This document shows, in pieces, positions 31,844-41,386 of a DNA stretch of 64,000 nt. The stretch's first letter is position 1, and every line of letters begins with the position of its first letter. The position numbers were made by a program, and so were the translations under genes. Origin of the DNA: Gemmatimonadota bacterium (GTDB lineage Bacteria; Gemmatimonadota; Gemmatimonadetes; Longimicrobiales; Gaopeijiaceae); assembly GCA_022340865.1 (NCBI GenBank), contig JAJDNC010000049.1, forward strand, positions 1 through 64,000, in the 5' to 3' direction. The notes beneath the pieces were generated by a model. That model did no database searches and was not told the DNA's origin. It was given only the letters and a program-made list of their open reading frames with translations.

Positions 31844-32551
31844 TCAGGGGATGGAGTCTTCGGTGTCCCGGTCCCCCACCACCCTCACGCCACTCGAGAT
31901 CTTGTCCTGCCGCGTCGAGTTCCCGAAGGGACCCGTGAGGCCCACGACCTGCTCGTCGGAGGCCTGCGGCCGCGCCGCCCGCAGGGGATCCTCGGCCCGG
32001 AGCGCGGCGTGCTCCGTCAGCGACTCCTGACGGATCTTCTCCTGGATCATCATCAACCCGTAGATGAGGCCTTCGGGCCGCGGTGGGCACCCGGGCACGT
32101 AGACGTCCACCGGCACGATGGTATCGATGCCCTGCACCATGGAGTAGACGTCGAAGACACCGCCCGACGAGGCGCAGGCGCCCATGGAGACGCACCACTT
32201 CGGCTGAGGCATCTGATCCCAGATGCGGCGCAGGACCGGTGCCAGCTTGTACGGCACGCGTCCCGCACAGATGAGGACGTCGGCCTGTCTCGGGCTGAAC
32301 GACATCCGCTCCATGCCGAAGCGGGACAGGTCGAAATCGGAGGCGAACGCGGCCATCATCTCGATGGCGCAGCACGCGGTTCCGAACGGCATCGGCCAGA
32401 GAGAGTTCCGGCGCGCCCAGTTGACGAGGAAGTCGATCTTCGAGGTGAGGAAGGTAGGGCTACCAGAACCGACAAGTCCGCCGCTACCCGTGCCGGTCCC
32501 GCCGACCGGCAGATTTCCTTCTAATCCCACTCGAGCCCTCCCTTCTTCCAT
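31844..32551 (-). CDS. nuoB: NADH-quinone oxidoreductase subunit B
   Basis: [80 protein letters not shown]. Start uncertain (overlaps nuoA). Confidence 0.94.
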   Translation of the reverse strand: MEEGRARVGLEGNLPVGGTGTGSGGLVGSGSPTFLTSKIDFLVNWARRNSLWPMPFGTACCAIEMMAAFASDFDLSRFGMERMSFSPRQADVLICAGRVPYKLAPVLRRIWDQMPQPKWCVSMGACASSGGVFDVYSMVQGIDTIVPVDVYVPGCPPRPEGLIYGLMMIQEKIRQESLTEHAALRAEDPLRAARPQASDEQVVGLTGPFGNSTRQDKISSGVRVVGDRDTEDSIP

Positions 32552-32907
32552 TCATAGAGGAGCCCGACGGCGAGGACGACCACGAACATGGTCATCGCCA
32601 GGAAGGGACCCCATCCCAGCGCCCTCGCCTGCACCGCCCAGGGGATCAGGAAGATCGTCTCCAGATCGAAGACGATGAAGCTGATCGCCACCATGTAGAA
32701 CTTGACGGAGAATCGGGCCCGAGTGTCGCCCAGTGGGATCATCCCGGACTCGTAGGGCATCTCCTTCTGAGGGGTCGGCCGGCGGGGGTTGAAGATCTGG
32801 GTCAGCACCAGCATCCCGACCGCCGTGACTACCGACACCGCAAAGAGCAGCAGAAGAGGGAGATAGGCTCCCGACATGACGCCGCCGAGGTTTGTGAATT
32901 CGATCAC
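32521..32907 (-). CDS. nuoA: NADH-quinone oxidoreductase subunit A
   Basis: [52 protein letters not shown] start, or internal ATG at 32877. Confidence 0.95.
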   Translation of the reverse strand: MIEFTNLGGVMSGAYLPLLLLFAVSVVTAVGMLVLTQIFNPRRPTPQKEMPYESGMIPLGDTRARFSVKFYMVAISFIVFDLETIFLIPWAVQARALGWGPFLAMTMFVVVLAVGLLYEWKKGGLEWD

Positions 32908-32919
32908 TAATGACCTGAA

Positions 32920-32949
32920 AAGCTACCGGCAGCGGCGGAGGAGTGTCAA
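32920..32949 (-). promoter_or_regulatory. Sigma70-type promoter candidate for the nuo operon
   Basis: Minus-strand TTGACA (32944-32949) - N18 - TAGCTT (32920-32925), ~12 nt upstream of the annotated nuoA GTG. Confidence 0.6.
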
Positions 32950-33097
32950 GCCAAGGACCCTTGTCTTTTCAATGTTTTCCGCGTGTTTGCACCCCTCTTC
33001 CCTCCACCGGTATCTTCCGCGGTCCGCGGGGCCTGCAGGCGGGGCTTCGGGGCGTCGGTTCTCACCTCTTCACAGCCGTCGGAGCGCGGTCCATACC

Positions 33098-33652
33098 ATG
33101 CCCATCAAGTGCGACAAGTGGATCCGGAGGACGTCCCGCGAGCATCGCATGATCGAGCCGTTCGAGGACCGTCAGGTCCGGGAAGGTGTCATCTCGTACG
33201 GGCTGTCGTCCTACGGCTACGACATCCGGGTGGCGCCCGAGTTCAAGGTGTTCACCAACGTCCACCACGTCGTGGTGGACCCGAAGAACTTCGACGACCG
33301 CTCCTTCGTGAACATCGACGAGCAGGAGTGCATCATCCCGCCCAACTCCTTCGCCCTGGCACGGACGGTGGAGTACTTCCGCATCCCCCGGGACGTGCTG
33401 GTGGTGTGCGTCGGAAAGTCCACGTACGCACGCTGCGGCATCATCGTGAACGTGACCCCGCTGGAGCCCACCTGGGAGGGACACCTCACCCTGGAGATCT
33501 CCAACACGACCCCGCTGCCTGCGAAGATCTACGCCGGCGAGGGGATCGCGCAGCTCCTCTTCTTCGAGGGCGACGAGGAGCCCGAGATCGCCTATGCGGA
33601 CCGCAAGGGGAAGTACATGCAGCAGCGAGGGGTCACGCTACCGAAGATGTGA
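33098..33652 (+). CDS. dcd: dCTP deaminase
   Basis: [88 protein letters not shown]. Confidence 0.97.
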   Translation: MPIKCDKWIRRTSREHRMIEPFEDRQVREGVISYGLSSYGYDIRVAPEFKVFTNVHHVVVDPKNFDDRSFVNIDEQECIIPPNSFALARTVEYFRIPRDVLVVCVGKSTYARCGIIVNVTPLEPTWEGHLTLEISNTTPLPAKIYAGEGIAQLLFFEGDEEPEIAYADRKGKYMQQRGVTLPKM

Positions 33653-33660
33653 GGGCCCAG

Positions 33661-33684
33661 GCCCTGCGCCGATTTCACGCGCCC
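33661..33684. repeat. Solo copy of the terminal inverted repeat seen at 7354-7377
   Basis: GCCCTGCGCCGATTTCACGCGCCC versus GCCCTGCACCGATTTCACGCGTCC (2 mismatches over 24 nt), in the 36-bp dcd/FKBP convergent spacer. Confidence 0.6.
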
Positions 33685-33688
33685 GGCT

Positions 33689-34180
33689 CTAGCTCACGCT
33701 CTTGAGCGTCACCTCGAACACCAAGACCGCGTTCCCGGGGATGGGCCCGTTGCCCTGCGCCCCGTAGCCCAGCGCCGGCGGCACCACCAGCCTGCGCACG
33801 CCCCCGACCTTCATGCCGGTAACGCCCTCGTCGAAGCCCGCCACCACCTTGTGCGCGCCGATGGTGAACGGGAACGACCCGGAATCGACCTTCGTGCCGT
33901 CGGGAAGCCAGACCGTGTAGTCCACGGTCACGGACGAGCCCGTAGCCGCCTCGGCGCCGGTGCCTACCGTGACGTCCTGCACGTAGAGCCCAGAAGAGGT
34001 CTTCGTCATCTGCGAGAGATTCACGTCCAGCGAGGAGGCGAACGTCGTCGTGGCGGGATCGCCCGTTCCGGCCTTGGCCTTGCCGCCGCTACACGCCGCC
34101 ATCGCCAGGGGGAGGGCGAACGCCGTGACGAGGGCCGCCGCGCGGCCCGTCCGCAGGGATCGGATGCTGTTTCTGTTCAT
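33689..34180 (-). CDS. FKBP-type peptidyl-prolyl isomerase, lipoprotein-like
   Basis: LAMAACSGG lipobox; GSSVTVDYTVWLPDGTKVDSGSFPFTIGAHKVVAGFDEGVTGMKVGGVRRLVVPPALGYGAQGNGPIPGNAVLVFEVTLKSV. Confidence 0.92.
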   Translation of the reverse strand: MNRNSIRSLRTGRAAALVTAFALPLAMAACSGGKAKAGTGDPATTTFASSLDVNLSQMTKTSSGLYVQDVTVGTGAEAATGSSVTVDYTVWLPDGTKVDSGSFPFTIGAHKVVAGFDEGVTGMKVGGVRRLVVPPALGYGAQGNGPIPGNAVLVFEVTLKSVS

Positions 34181-34203
34181 GGTCTCAGGGAGTGGGGGTT
34201 GGG

Positions 34204-34734
34204 TCAGCGCACGTTGACGAGCTGTATGTCGAAGACGAGGGTCGCGTTGGGAGGGACGCCGGCGGTGCCGCGCTTGCCGTAGGCGAGCTCCGGGCGTACC
34301 ACCAGTCGGCGGATGCCTCCTTCCCTCATGCCGGGGATCCCCTCGGTCCACCCGCGGATGACGTCGCCACCATCCAGCCGGAACGACACGGGCTTGTCTC
34401 CGCCGGTGGTGTCGAAGATGGTGCCGTCCGCCAGGTATCCCGTGTAGCGCACGGACACCGTGCTGGTGCGCCGGGCGACGGCCCCGGCGCCCACCTTGAT
34501 GTCCTGGATGTAGAGGCCCGAAGGAGTCCTCCGCATGGCGGAGAGATCCACCTTCAGGGCAGGCGCGAAGGCCGTCTCTTCCGGCTTCGAGGAGGGCGCG
34601 GGTGGCGCTCCGGCGCTCCCCCCGCTGCCCCCGCATCCCGAGACCAGGACGAGCGACGCGAGAGCGACTCCGAGGAACGCCCTCGGGAGGTCTCGACTCC
34701 CGCTCTCGCGGCAGGCGCTTCCCTTCCGGTGCAC
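34204..34734 (-). CDS. FKBP-type peptidyl-prolyl isomerase, lipoprotein-like (tandem paralog)
   Basis: LVLVSGCGG lipobox; TVSVRYTGYLADGTIFDTTGGDKPVSFRLDGGDVIRGWTEGIPGMREGGIRRLVVRPELAYGKRGTAGVPPNATLVFDIQLVNV. Confidence 0.92.
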   Translation of the reverse strand: MHRKGSACRESGSRDLPRAFLGVALASLVLVSGCGGSGGSAGAPPAPSSKPEETAFAPALKVDLSAMRRTPSGLYIQDIKVGAGAVARRTSTVSVRYTGYLADGTIFDTTGGDKPVSFRLDGGDVIRGWTEGIPGMREGGIRRLVVRPELAYGKRGTAGVPPNATLVFDIQLVNVR

Positions 34735-36534
34735 CTACGCCACCTCACCGGGGAGCATGCCGTCGTGAGCCACCAGCCACTCGCTCACCCGGGTACGCGG
34801 ACCCACGAGCTCCTGGGGAGCCGGCAGCAAGGCGTCGATCTCCGCCAGCCGCCTGGCGCCGTCCTCGCCCGCGTGCAGCTCACCGAGGATCGTCCTCGCC
34901 TCGGCCCGTACCCGCTCCGTCGAGCGCTCCTGCACCAGACGCGCCAGCGCATCTCGGACAGCCCGCTCTTCAGGGCCACCGCGGCCCTCGAGCTTGGCCA
35001 CGCGCAGCGCCGCCGTCTCGGCTGCATACGTCTCCATGGCGATATCGGCCAACGACGCCAGGAACTGCTGTCTCGCCGGATCCTTCAGGTTGGCCGGGCC
35101 GACCTTGGTGACGACCTCCTCCATGAGGAGTAGGTACGCCTGCTTCAGACCCGTCACGGCCTCCAGCATCGACGGGGCACCCTCGGAAGGATCCGTCTGC
35201 TGCATGGCGTGAAGCTGCTTGAAGGCGTCGAGGCCGGTGGACACCACCCCTCCCCCGCCTTCTCCGCCGGAGAGCTTCTTGAAGATCGTCCTTTGGGCGT
35301 ATAGCCTGCAGATTTCGTTGGTGCCTTCATAGATGCGCGAGACCCGGGAGTCGCGGTACATCCTGGCGGGCTTGTATTCCTCGCTGAACCCGTACCCTCC
35401 GAAGACCTGCACCGCGTCGTCGGCGTTCCCGTTGTACGCCTCCGTCGCATAGACCTTGGCCAGGGCGCACTCGACGGAGAACTCCGAGAGCGTATCCAGA
35501 CGGGCCTGGGCCGTGACGCCCCCTCCCTCCTTCATGCGCTCCAGCGCGTGGTACACCAGCCCCGCAGTCCGATAAGCGACACTCTCCGCGGCATAAGCGC
35601 GCGCAGCCATGTCGGCGAGCTTGCGCTGGATGAGGCCGAACCTCGCGATGGGAAGGCCGAACTGCACCCGCTCCGCCGCGTATTTCGCGGCGACCTCCAC
35701 GGCGACCTTCGCCCCGGTGGCGGAGCTCGCCGAGAGCTTCAGACGACCCATGTTGAGGGTGCAGAAGGCGACCTTGTGTCCCTTGGCGATCTCACCCAGG
35801 ACGTTCTCCACCGGCACGCGTACGTCCTCGAGCGACAGCGCGCACACCGACGAGCCGTGCTGGCCCAGGAGCCTCTCGGGCTCGGCGACGGTGAGGCCCG
35901 GGGTGTCGCGGTCCACCAGGAACGCCGTGAAGTGCTCACCGTCGATCTTGGCGAAGAGCACGAAGAGGTCGGCCCAGCCGGCGTTGGTGATCCACTGCTT
36001 GGAGCCGTTGATCACGTAGTGCGTGCCGTCGGGGTCCAGCACGGCCTTCGTCTGGATGTTCATGGCGTCGGAGCCCGTGCCGGGCTCCGTGAGGGCGAAG
36101 GCCGAGAGAATGTCGCCCTCCATGCATCGGCCCAGGTACTTCTCCTTCTGCTCCGGCGTGCCGAAGAAGACCATGGGAAGCGTGCCGATCCCCTGGTGCC
36201 CCATGATCATGGGCACCAGGGGTCCCATGTCGGCGCGGATGGCGAGCATCCCCGTCACCGCCAGGACGTTGAGATCCAGCCCGCCGTCGGCCTCCGGCAC
36301 CTCGGCCATGAAGATGCCCAGCTCGGCGGCCTTCTTGAAAAGCCTCCGGGACGTGGCCGGATCCCGGGCGACGAGCTTGTCCATGACCGGCACGACCTCG
36401 CGCTCCGCGAAATCCTGCACGGCCTGGACCAGCATGCGCTCTTCTTCCCCCAGGTCGTCGGGCGTGACCATGTCGGGGGGGTCTGTGGCGCGGGTCAGGA
36501 ACGACGCCCCCGACACGCTCGCCGGAGTCGCCAT
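34735..36534 (-). CDS. Acyl-CoA dehydrogenase family protein
   Basis: ALTEPGTGSDAMNIQTKAVLDPDGTHYVINGSKQWITNAGWADLFVLFA; QVFGGYGFSEEYKPARMYRDSRVSRIYEGTNEICRLY. Confidence 0.95.
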   Translation of the reverse strand: MATPASVSGASFLTRATDPPDMVTPDDLGEEERMLVQAVQDFAEREVVPVMDKLVARDPATSRRLFKKAAELGIFMAEVPEADGGLDLNVLAVTGMLAIRADMGPLVPMIMGHQGIGTLPMVFFGTPEQKEKYLGRCMEGDILSAFALTEPGTGSDAMNIQTKAVLDPDGTHYVINGSKQWITNAGWADLFVLFAKIDGEHFTAFLVDRDTPGLTVAEPERLLGQHGSSVCALSLEDVRVPVENVLGEIAKGHKVAFCTLNMGRLKLSASSATGAKVAVEVAAKYAAERVQFGLPIARFGLIQRKLADMAARAYAAESVAYRTAGLVYHALERMKEGGGVTAQARLDTLSEFSVECALAKVYATEAYNGNADDAVQVFGGYGFSEEYKPARMYRDSRVSRIYEGTNEICRLYAQRTIFKKLSGGEGGGGVVSTGLDAFKQLHAMQQTDPSEGAPSMLEAVTGLKQAYLLLMEEVVTKVGPANLKDPARQQFLASLADIAMETYAAETAALRVAKLEGRGGPEERAVRDALARLVQERSTERVRAEARTILGELHAGEDGARRLAEIDALLPAPQELVGPRTRVSEWLVAHDGMLPGEVA

Positions 36535-36538
36535 GGCG

Positions 36539-37318
36539 TCACCTCCCCCCGGCCACGGCGCTCGCGGGGGGCTCGGCGGCCTTCCAGCTCGACTTGAGCA
36601 GGTCCCGATTCAAATGGGCGATGAAGTCGACGCTGATCCCCTTGGGGCACGCCTCCTGGCACGCTCCGTGGTTGGTGCACGTGCCGAAGCCCTCCAGGTC
36701 GTGCTGGGCGATCATGTCCACCACGCGGGTCCACCGCTCGGGCTGGCCCTGGGGCAGCATTCCGAGATGGCTCACCTTCGCAGACGTGAAGAGCATGGCC
36801 GACGCGTTCGGACACGCCGCCACGCACGCGCCACATCCGATGCACTGCGCCGCGTCCATGGCCAGGTCGGACTCGTGCTTGCGTATGGGAAGCGCGTTGG
36901 CGTCGGGCGCGCTTCCCGTCCGGACGGAGATGTAGCCCCCTGCGTCCATGATGCGGTCCAACGCGCTCCGGTCCACCACCAGGTCGCGGACGACCGGGAA
37001 CGCCGTGGCCCGGAACGGCTCGATCCAGATGACGTCGCCGTCGTGGAAGAACCGCATATGGAGCTGGCACGTCGCCACCATCTTGTTGGGTCCGTGGGGC
37101 ACCCCGTTGATCATCATGCCGCACGACCCGCAGATCCCCTCCCGACAGTCGTGCTCGAAGGCGATGGGCTCCTTGCCCTCGCGTGTGAGGTCCTCGTTCA
37201 CCAGGTCGAGCATCTCCAGGAAGGAGGCGTGCTCGCTCACGTCCTTCGCCTGATACGTCTCGAAGCGCCCCGGGGCGGAGGATCCGGCCTGCCGCCAGAC
37301 ATGTAGGGTCAGGTTCAT
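36539..37318 (-). CDS. sdhB: Succinate dehydrogenase/fumarate reductase iron-sulfur subunit
   Basis: [62 protein letters not shown]. Confidence 0.96.
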   Translation of the reverse strand: MNLTLHVWRQAGSSAPGRFETYQAKDVSEHASFLEMLDLVNEDLTREGKEPIAFEHDCREGICGSCGMMINGVPHGPNKMVATCQLHMRFFHDGDVIWIEPFRATAFPVVRDLVVDRSALDRIMDAGGYISVRTGSAPDANALPIRKHESDLAMDAAQCIGCGACVAACPNASAMLFTSAKVSHLGMLPQGQPERWTRVVDMIAQHDLEGFGTCTNHGACQEACPKGISVDFIAHLNRDLLKSSWKAAEPPASAVAGGR

Positions 37319-39231
37319 TACTTGTAGCTCCTCGTGGAGAGCTTGACGTACTCGAACTCCAGGGGCTCCTTGTGCAACTCGGGCTTCTCGCCCACGCCCT
37401 TGAACTCCCATACCGACGAGAACGCGAAGTTCTCGTCGTCACGCTTGGCCTCACCGTCGGGCGTGGTGTGCTCGACGCGGTAGTGGGCGCCGCACGACTC
37501 GTCGCGGGTGAGGGCATCCCAGCACATCACCTCCGCGAACTCCAGGAAGTCGGCCACGCGGCCGGCCTTCTCCAGCGACTGGTTCAGCGTGTCGCCGGAG
37601 CCCGGCACCCGGACCTCCCTCCAGAAGCGCTCCCGGATCTCCGGGATCTTGGCCAGCGCCTCCTTCAAGCCGGCCCCGCTCCTCTCCATGCCGCACTTCT
37701 CCCACATGAGACGGCCGAGCTCGATGTGAAACTCGTCCACCGTCTTGCTCCCGTTCACGCCGAGAAGGCGGCTCGTCTTTTCATGGACGCCCTGCTCGGC
37801 GTCCCGGAAGGCCGCGTGGTCGGCATTGACCGGCTCCCGCGGGACGCCTGCCAGGTAGTTGCCCACGGTCATGGGTGCCACGAAGTAACCGTCGGCCAGG
37901 CCCTGCATGAGGGCGCTCGCCCCCAGGCGGTTGGCACCGTGGTCCGAGAAGTTCGCCTCGCCCAGCACGAAGAGGCCGGGCACCGTGCTCATGAGGTTGT
38001 AGTCCACCCACAAGCCGCCCATGGTGTAGTGGGGCGCAGGGTAGATGCGCATGGGCACCTGGTACGGGTTCTCCCCGGTGATCTTCTCGTACATCTCGAA
38101 GAGGTTGCCGTACCGCTCGGCGATGACGTCCTGCCCCAGGCGCGCGATGGCGTCCTTGAAGTCCAGGAAGACGCCGTTCTTCATGTGTCCCACGCCGTGG
38201 CCGGTATCCACCATCTCCTTGGCCCGGCGCGACGAGATGTCCCGGGGCGACAGGTTTCCGAAGCTCGGGTAGAAGCGTTCGAGGTAGTAATCGCGCTCCC
38301 CCTCGGGGATCTCCGCGGCCCGCCGGGAATCCCCGGCCTCCTTGGGAACCCAGATGCGCCCGTCGTTCCTGAGCGACTCGCTCATGAGCGTAAGCTTGCT
38401 CTGGTAGTCTCCGGCGGGTGGGATGCACGTGGGATGGATCTGCGTGTAGCACGGGTTGGCGAATCCGGCCCCGCGCTTCGACGCCCGCCACGTGGCGGTG
38501 ACGTTGCAGCCCTTCGCGTTCGTGGACAGGAAGAAGACGTTGGAGTAGCCGCCCGTGGCCAGCACCACCGCGTGCCCGGCCCAGCTCTCCACCTTTCCGC
38601 TCACCAGGTCCCGCGTGACGATCCCCCGGGCTACGCCGTCCACCACCACCACGTCCAGCATCTCGTGGCGCGTGTGCAGCTCCACCATGCCCAGCGCCAC
38701 CTGCCTCTTGAGCGCCTGGTAGGCGCCCAGCAGGAGCTGCTGGCCGGTCTGGCCGCGAGCGTAGAAGGTGCGCGACACCTGGGCGCCCCCGAAGGAGCGG
38801 TTGGCCAGGAGCCCGCCGTACTCGCGGGCGAAGGGAACGCCCTGGGCCACGGCCTGGTCGATGATGTTCAGGCTCACCTGGGCGAGGCGGTAGACGTTGG
38901 CCTCGCGGGAGCGGAAGTCGCCGCCCTTCACGGTGTCGTAGAAGAGGCGGAAGATGCTGTCCCCGTCTCCCTGGTAGTTCTTGGCGGAGTTGATACCGCC
39001 CTGAGCCGCGATGGAGTGGGCCCGGCGCGCCGAGTCGTGGAAGGTGAAGCACTTCACGTGGTAGCCGAGCTCGGCCATGGTGGCCGCAGCGGAGGCGCCG
39101 GCGAGGCCGGTACCCACGACGATGACGTCGTATCTCCGCTTGTTGGCGGGGTTGACCAGCTTCATGTCGAAGCGGTGCTTGTCCCACTTCTGTTCGATGG
39201 GGCCCGCCGGGATCTTGGCGTCGAGGTTCAC
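37318..39231 (-). CDS. sdhA: Succinate dehydrogenase flavoprotein subunit
   Basis: [79 protein letters not shown]. Confidence 0.97.
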   Translation of the reverse strand: MNLDAKIPAGPIEQKWDKHRFDMKLVNPANKRRYDVIVVGTGLAGASAAATMAELGYHVKCFTFHDSARRAHSIAAQGGINSAKNYQGDGDSIFRLFYDTVKGGDFRSREANVYRLAQVSLNIIDQAVAQGVPFAREYGGLLANRSFGGAQVSRTFYARGQTGQQLLLGAYQALKRQVALGMVELHTRHEMLDVVVVDGVARGIVTRDLVSGKVESWAGHAVVLATGGYSNVFFLSTNAKGCNVTATWRASKRGAGFANPCYTQIHPTCIPPAGDYQSKLTLMSESLRNDGRIWVPKEAGDSRRAAEIPEGERDYYLERFYPSFGNLSPRDISSRRAKEMVDTGHGVGHMKNGVFLDFKDAIARLGQDVIAERYGNLFEMYEKITGENPYQVPMRIYPAPHYTMGGLWVDYNLMSTVPGLFVLGEANFSDHGANRLGASALMQGLADGYFVAPMTVGNYLAGVPREPVNADHAAFRDAEQGVHEKTSRLLGVNGSKTVDEFHIELGRLMWEKCGMERSGAGLKEALAKIPEIRERFWREVRVPGSGDTLNQSLEKAGRVADFLEFAEVMCWDALTRDESCGAHYRVEHTTPDGEAKRDDENFAFSSVWEFKGVGEKPELHKEPLEFEYVKLSTRSYK

Positions 39232-39244
39232 GGTCAGGCCTCCG

Positions 39245-39943
39245 CTATTGCAGGTGTACGATGCGGGTCAGGATCGCCATCGGGATCGACACGAACCCGA
39301 AGAAGATCACGATGGACACGACGACCGCGATGGGCCGCCGCCAGCCCACGTACTTCGGGTGGCTCGCCCCCAGGGTCTGGAAGAGGCTCCAGACGCCGTG
39401 CCACAGGTGGAAGAGGATCGCCACCATGGCCACGATGTAGATGGCCGCCACCCACGGATTGCCGAGGCCGGTAACCAGGTTGTGGAAGGCGAAGCTCTGG
39501 GTGGTGGTCTCCGCCTCGAAGCCGGCGTGCAGGGTCCCCGTGGTCATGTTGAGGATGTGGTAGACCAGGAACACGAGGATCAGCACCCCGGTCCAGCGCA
39601 TCCACCTCGACGCGAAGTCGAAGTTGAGGCTCTCCTGCCTCCTGTACTTCGTGGTGCGGGCCGCCCAGCTCAGGCGGGAAGTCTGCCACGAGAGCAGGAC
39701 GTGGATGACCAACGCCAGGAACATCACCGCACGGAAGATCCACAGGAAGCCCTTGTAGGGGAGAATGGGCTCGCCCAGGATCCGCAGGTGGTGGGCGTAG
39801 GTGTCAAAGGCCCCGGCTCCCTGGAATGCCTTGAGGTTCCCGAGCATGTGGCCCGCGAGGAACCCGATCCAGATGAAGCCGGTGACTGCCATGAGGATCT
39901 TCTTCCCCACGGACGACCGGTACAACGCAACGACCCGGCGCAT
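39245..39943 (-). CDS. sdhC: Succinate dehydrogenase cytochrome b subunit (five-TM type)
   Basis: [33 protein letters not shown] ... [15 protein letters not shown] ... [15 protein letters not shown]; immediately upstream of sdhA, no sdhD. Confidence 0.92.
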   Translation of the reverse strand: MRRVVALYRSSVGKKILMAVTGFIWIGFLAGHMLGNLKAFQGAGAFDTYAHHLRILGEPILPYKGFLWIFRAVMFLALVIHVLLSWQTSRLSWAARTTKYRRQESLNFDFASRWMRWTGVLILVFLVYHILNMTTGTLHAGFEAETTTQSFAFHNLVTGLGNPWVAAIYIVAMVAILFHLWHGVWSLFQTLGASHPKYVGWRRPIAVVVSIVIFFGFVSIPMAILTRIVHLQ

Positions 39944-39970
39944 CACGACTCCTGTCGAATGCAACAAGAA

Positions 39971-40001
39971 GCCCGGCCGGGGCGGGCGGCCCCGGCCGGG
40001 C
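39971..40001. terminator. 13-bp perfect GC hairpin in the mdh-sdhC spacer
   Basis: GCCCGGCCGGGGC (39971-39983) - GGGCG - GCCCCGGCCGGGC (39989-40001). Confidence 0.55.
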
Positions 40002-40025
40002 CGGCCGAAATTCGTGGGAGGGTAT

Positions 40026-40188
40026 TAGTGTCCCGTCCCACAAATGCGATGGCATTCGTGCGCCGCTACATCCGCTCTGGCGGCGTTGCTCCTCCTCGCC
40101 GTAGCGCTGCTACGACTCGTCGTCGCGCCTTGCCAGCGCGGCGCATCGACGCCCTCGGTGCTCACCGCATTTGTCGGGCGGAACACTA
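40026..40188. mobile_element. MITE-like element, ~163 bp, ~26-bp imperfect terminal inverted repeats, TA at both ends
   Basis: Left TAGTGTCCCGTCCCACAAATGCGATG versus reverse complement of right end TAGTGTTCCGCCCGACAAATGCGGTG (4 mismatches of 26); TA at each end; right end merges into the mdh stop codon. Confidence 0.6.
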
Positions 40189-41124
40189 GCCGAGCGCCTT
40201 CCAGGCGGCGATCACCGACCGCACCGCCTCGGCGCTCTTGGCCAGCGCCGCCTTCTCCGCGGCGCTCAACTCCACCTCGATGACCTTCTTCAGGCCACCC
40301 TCGCCCAGCAAGCAGGGAACTCCGAGGAAGAGATCCTTCATCCCGTACTCTCCCTGCAGCCACGCCGCGCACGGTAGGATGCGGCGCTTGTCCTTTACGA
40401 TGGCCTCGGTCATCTGGACCGCGGCCGCCGCGGGCGCATAGTACGCGCTTCCCGTCTTCAGGTAACCGACGATCTCACCGCCACCCTTCCGGGTGCGCTC
40501 CAGCATCGCGTCGATGCGGTCCTGCGGCACGAGCTGCGTGAGCGGAATTCCGCTCACGGAAGCATAGCTGGCCAGAGGCACCATGGTGTCTCCGTGGCCC
40601 CCGAGGACCAACGCCTGGATGTCCTCGACGCTCATGTTGAGCTCGAGGGCGATGAACGACCGGTACCGAGCGGAGTCCAGCACCCCCGCCATGCCGATGA
40701 CGCGCTCCCGCGGGAAGCCCGTCGTCTCCAGCGCCACCTGGGCCATGACGTCCAGGGGGTTGGAGACGATGATGACGATGGACTTCGGCGCGACGCGCTT
40801 GATCTCCTTGGACACCGACTCGACGATGCCCGCGTTGACCTTGAGGAGGTCGTCGCGACTCATCCCCGGCTTGCGGGGCACGCCCGCGGTGACGATGAAG
40901 ATGTCCGATCCCTTGGCCTTGTCGTAGTCGTTGGCGCCGTAGACCAGAGAGTCGAAGCGCTCGATGGGAGCGCTCTCCCACTGATCGAGTCCCTTGCCGA
41001 TGGGCACACCCTCGAGGATGTCGAGGAGGACGACCTCGCGGGCGAGCTCCTTCATGGCCAACAGCTGGGAGCACGTAGCGCCAACGTGACCGCCGCCGAC
41101 CACTGTGATCTTTTTCACGCTCAT
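40186..41124 (-). CDS. mdh: Malate dehydrogenase
   Basis: KKITVVGGGHVGATCSQLLAMKELAREVVLLDI; GVPRKPGMSRDDLLKVNAGIV; VLGGHGDTMVPL. Confidence 0.96.
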   Translation of the reverse strand: MSVKKITVVGGGHVGATCSQLLAMKELAREVVLLDILEGVPIGKGLDQWESAPIERFDSLVYGANDYDKAKGSDIFIVTAGVPRKPGMSRDDLLKVNAGIVESVSKEIKRVAPKSIVIIVSNPLDVMAQVALETTGFPRERVIGMAGVLDSARYRSFIALELNMSVEDIQALVLGGHGDTMVPLASYASVSGIPLTQLVPQDRIDAMLERTRKGGGEIVGYLKTGSAYYAPAAAAVQMTEAIVKDKRRILPCAAWLQGEYGMKDLFLGVPCLLGEGGLKKVIEVELSAAEKAALAKSAEAVRSVIAAWKALG

Positions 41125-41171
41125 GTTCGTGGAAGCCCCTTTCGGGCAGGATAGGTCTATGCAGATGAACG

Positions 41172-41201
41172 AACGTATCCGAAGATCGGGAGGGGTGTCA
41201 A
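41172..41201 (-). promoter_or_regulatory. Sigma70-type promoter candidate for mdh
   Basis: Minus-strand TTGACA (41196-41201) - N18 - TACGTT (41172-41177); GAAAGGGG ribosome-binding site just before mdh ATG. Confidence 0.5.
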
Positions 41202-41386
41202 CGCGGCGCCGCCGGCGCGGAGAGGCTCATCACGGCGGGCCGGGGAGATGCCCGACACGGGGATGCGCCGGGGGCTCGGTGGGTATCCGGCTCGGCGCCG
41301 GTGGTGGGCGCCGCGTCGTGGTGGCGCGGCCTTGGACGCGAGGCCGGGGATGCCCCGAGCGAGCGGCCGCGCGACCGAGCCGGTGC

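Noticed and set aside
40044-40372. Short ORFs within the mdh-sdhC spacer (79 aa +, 115 aa -)
   Set aside because: They lie in or run through the inverted-repeat element and mdh antisense; composition explained by the palindromic structure.
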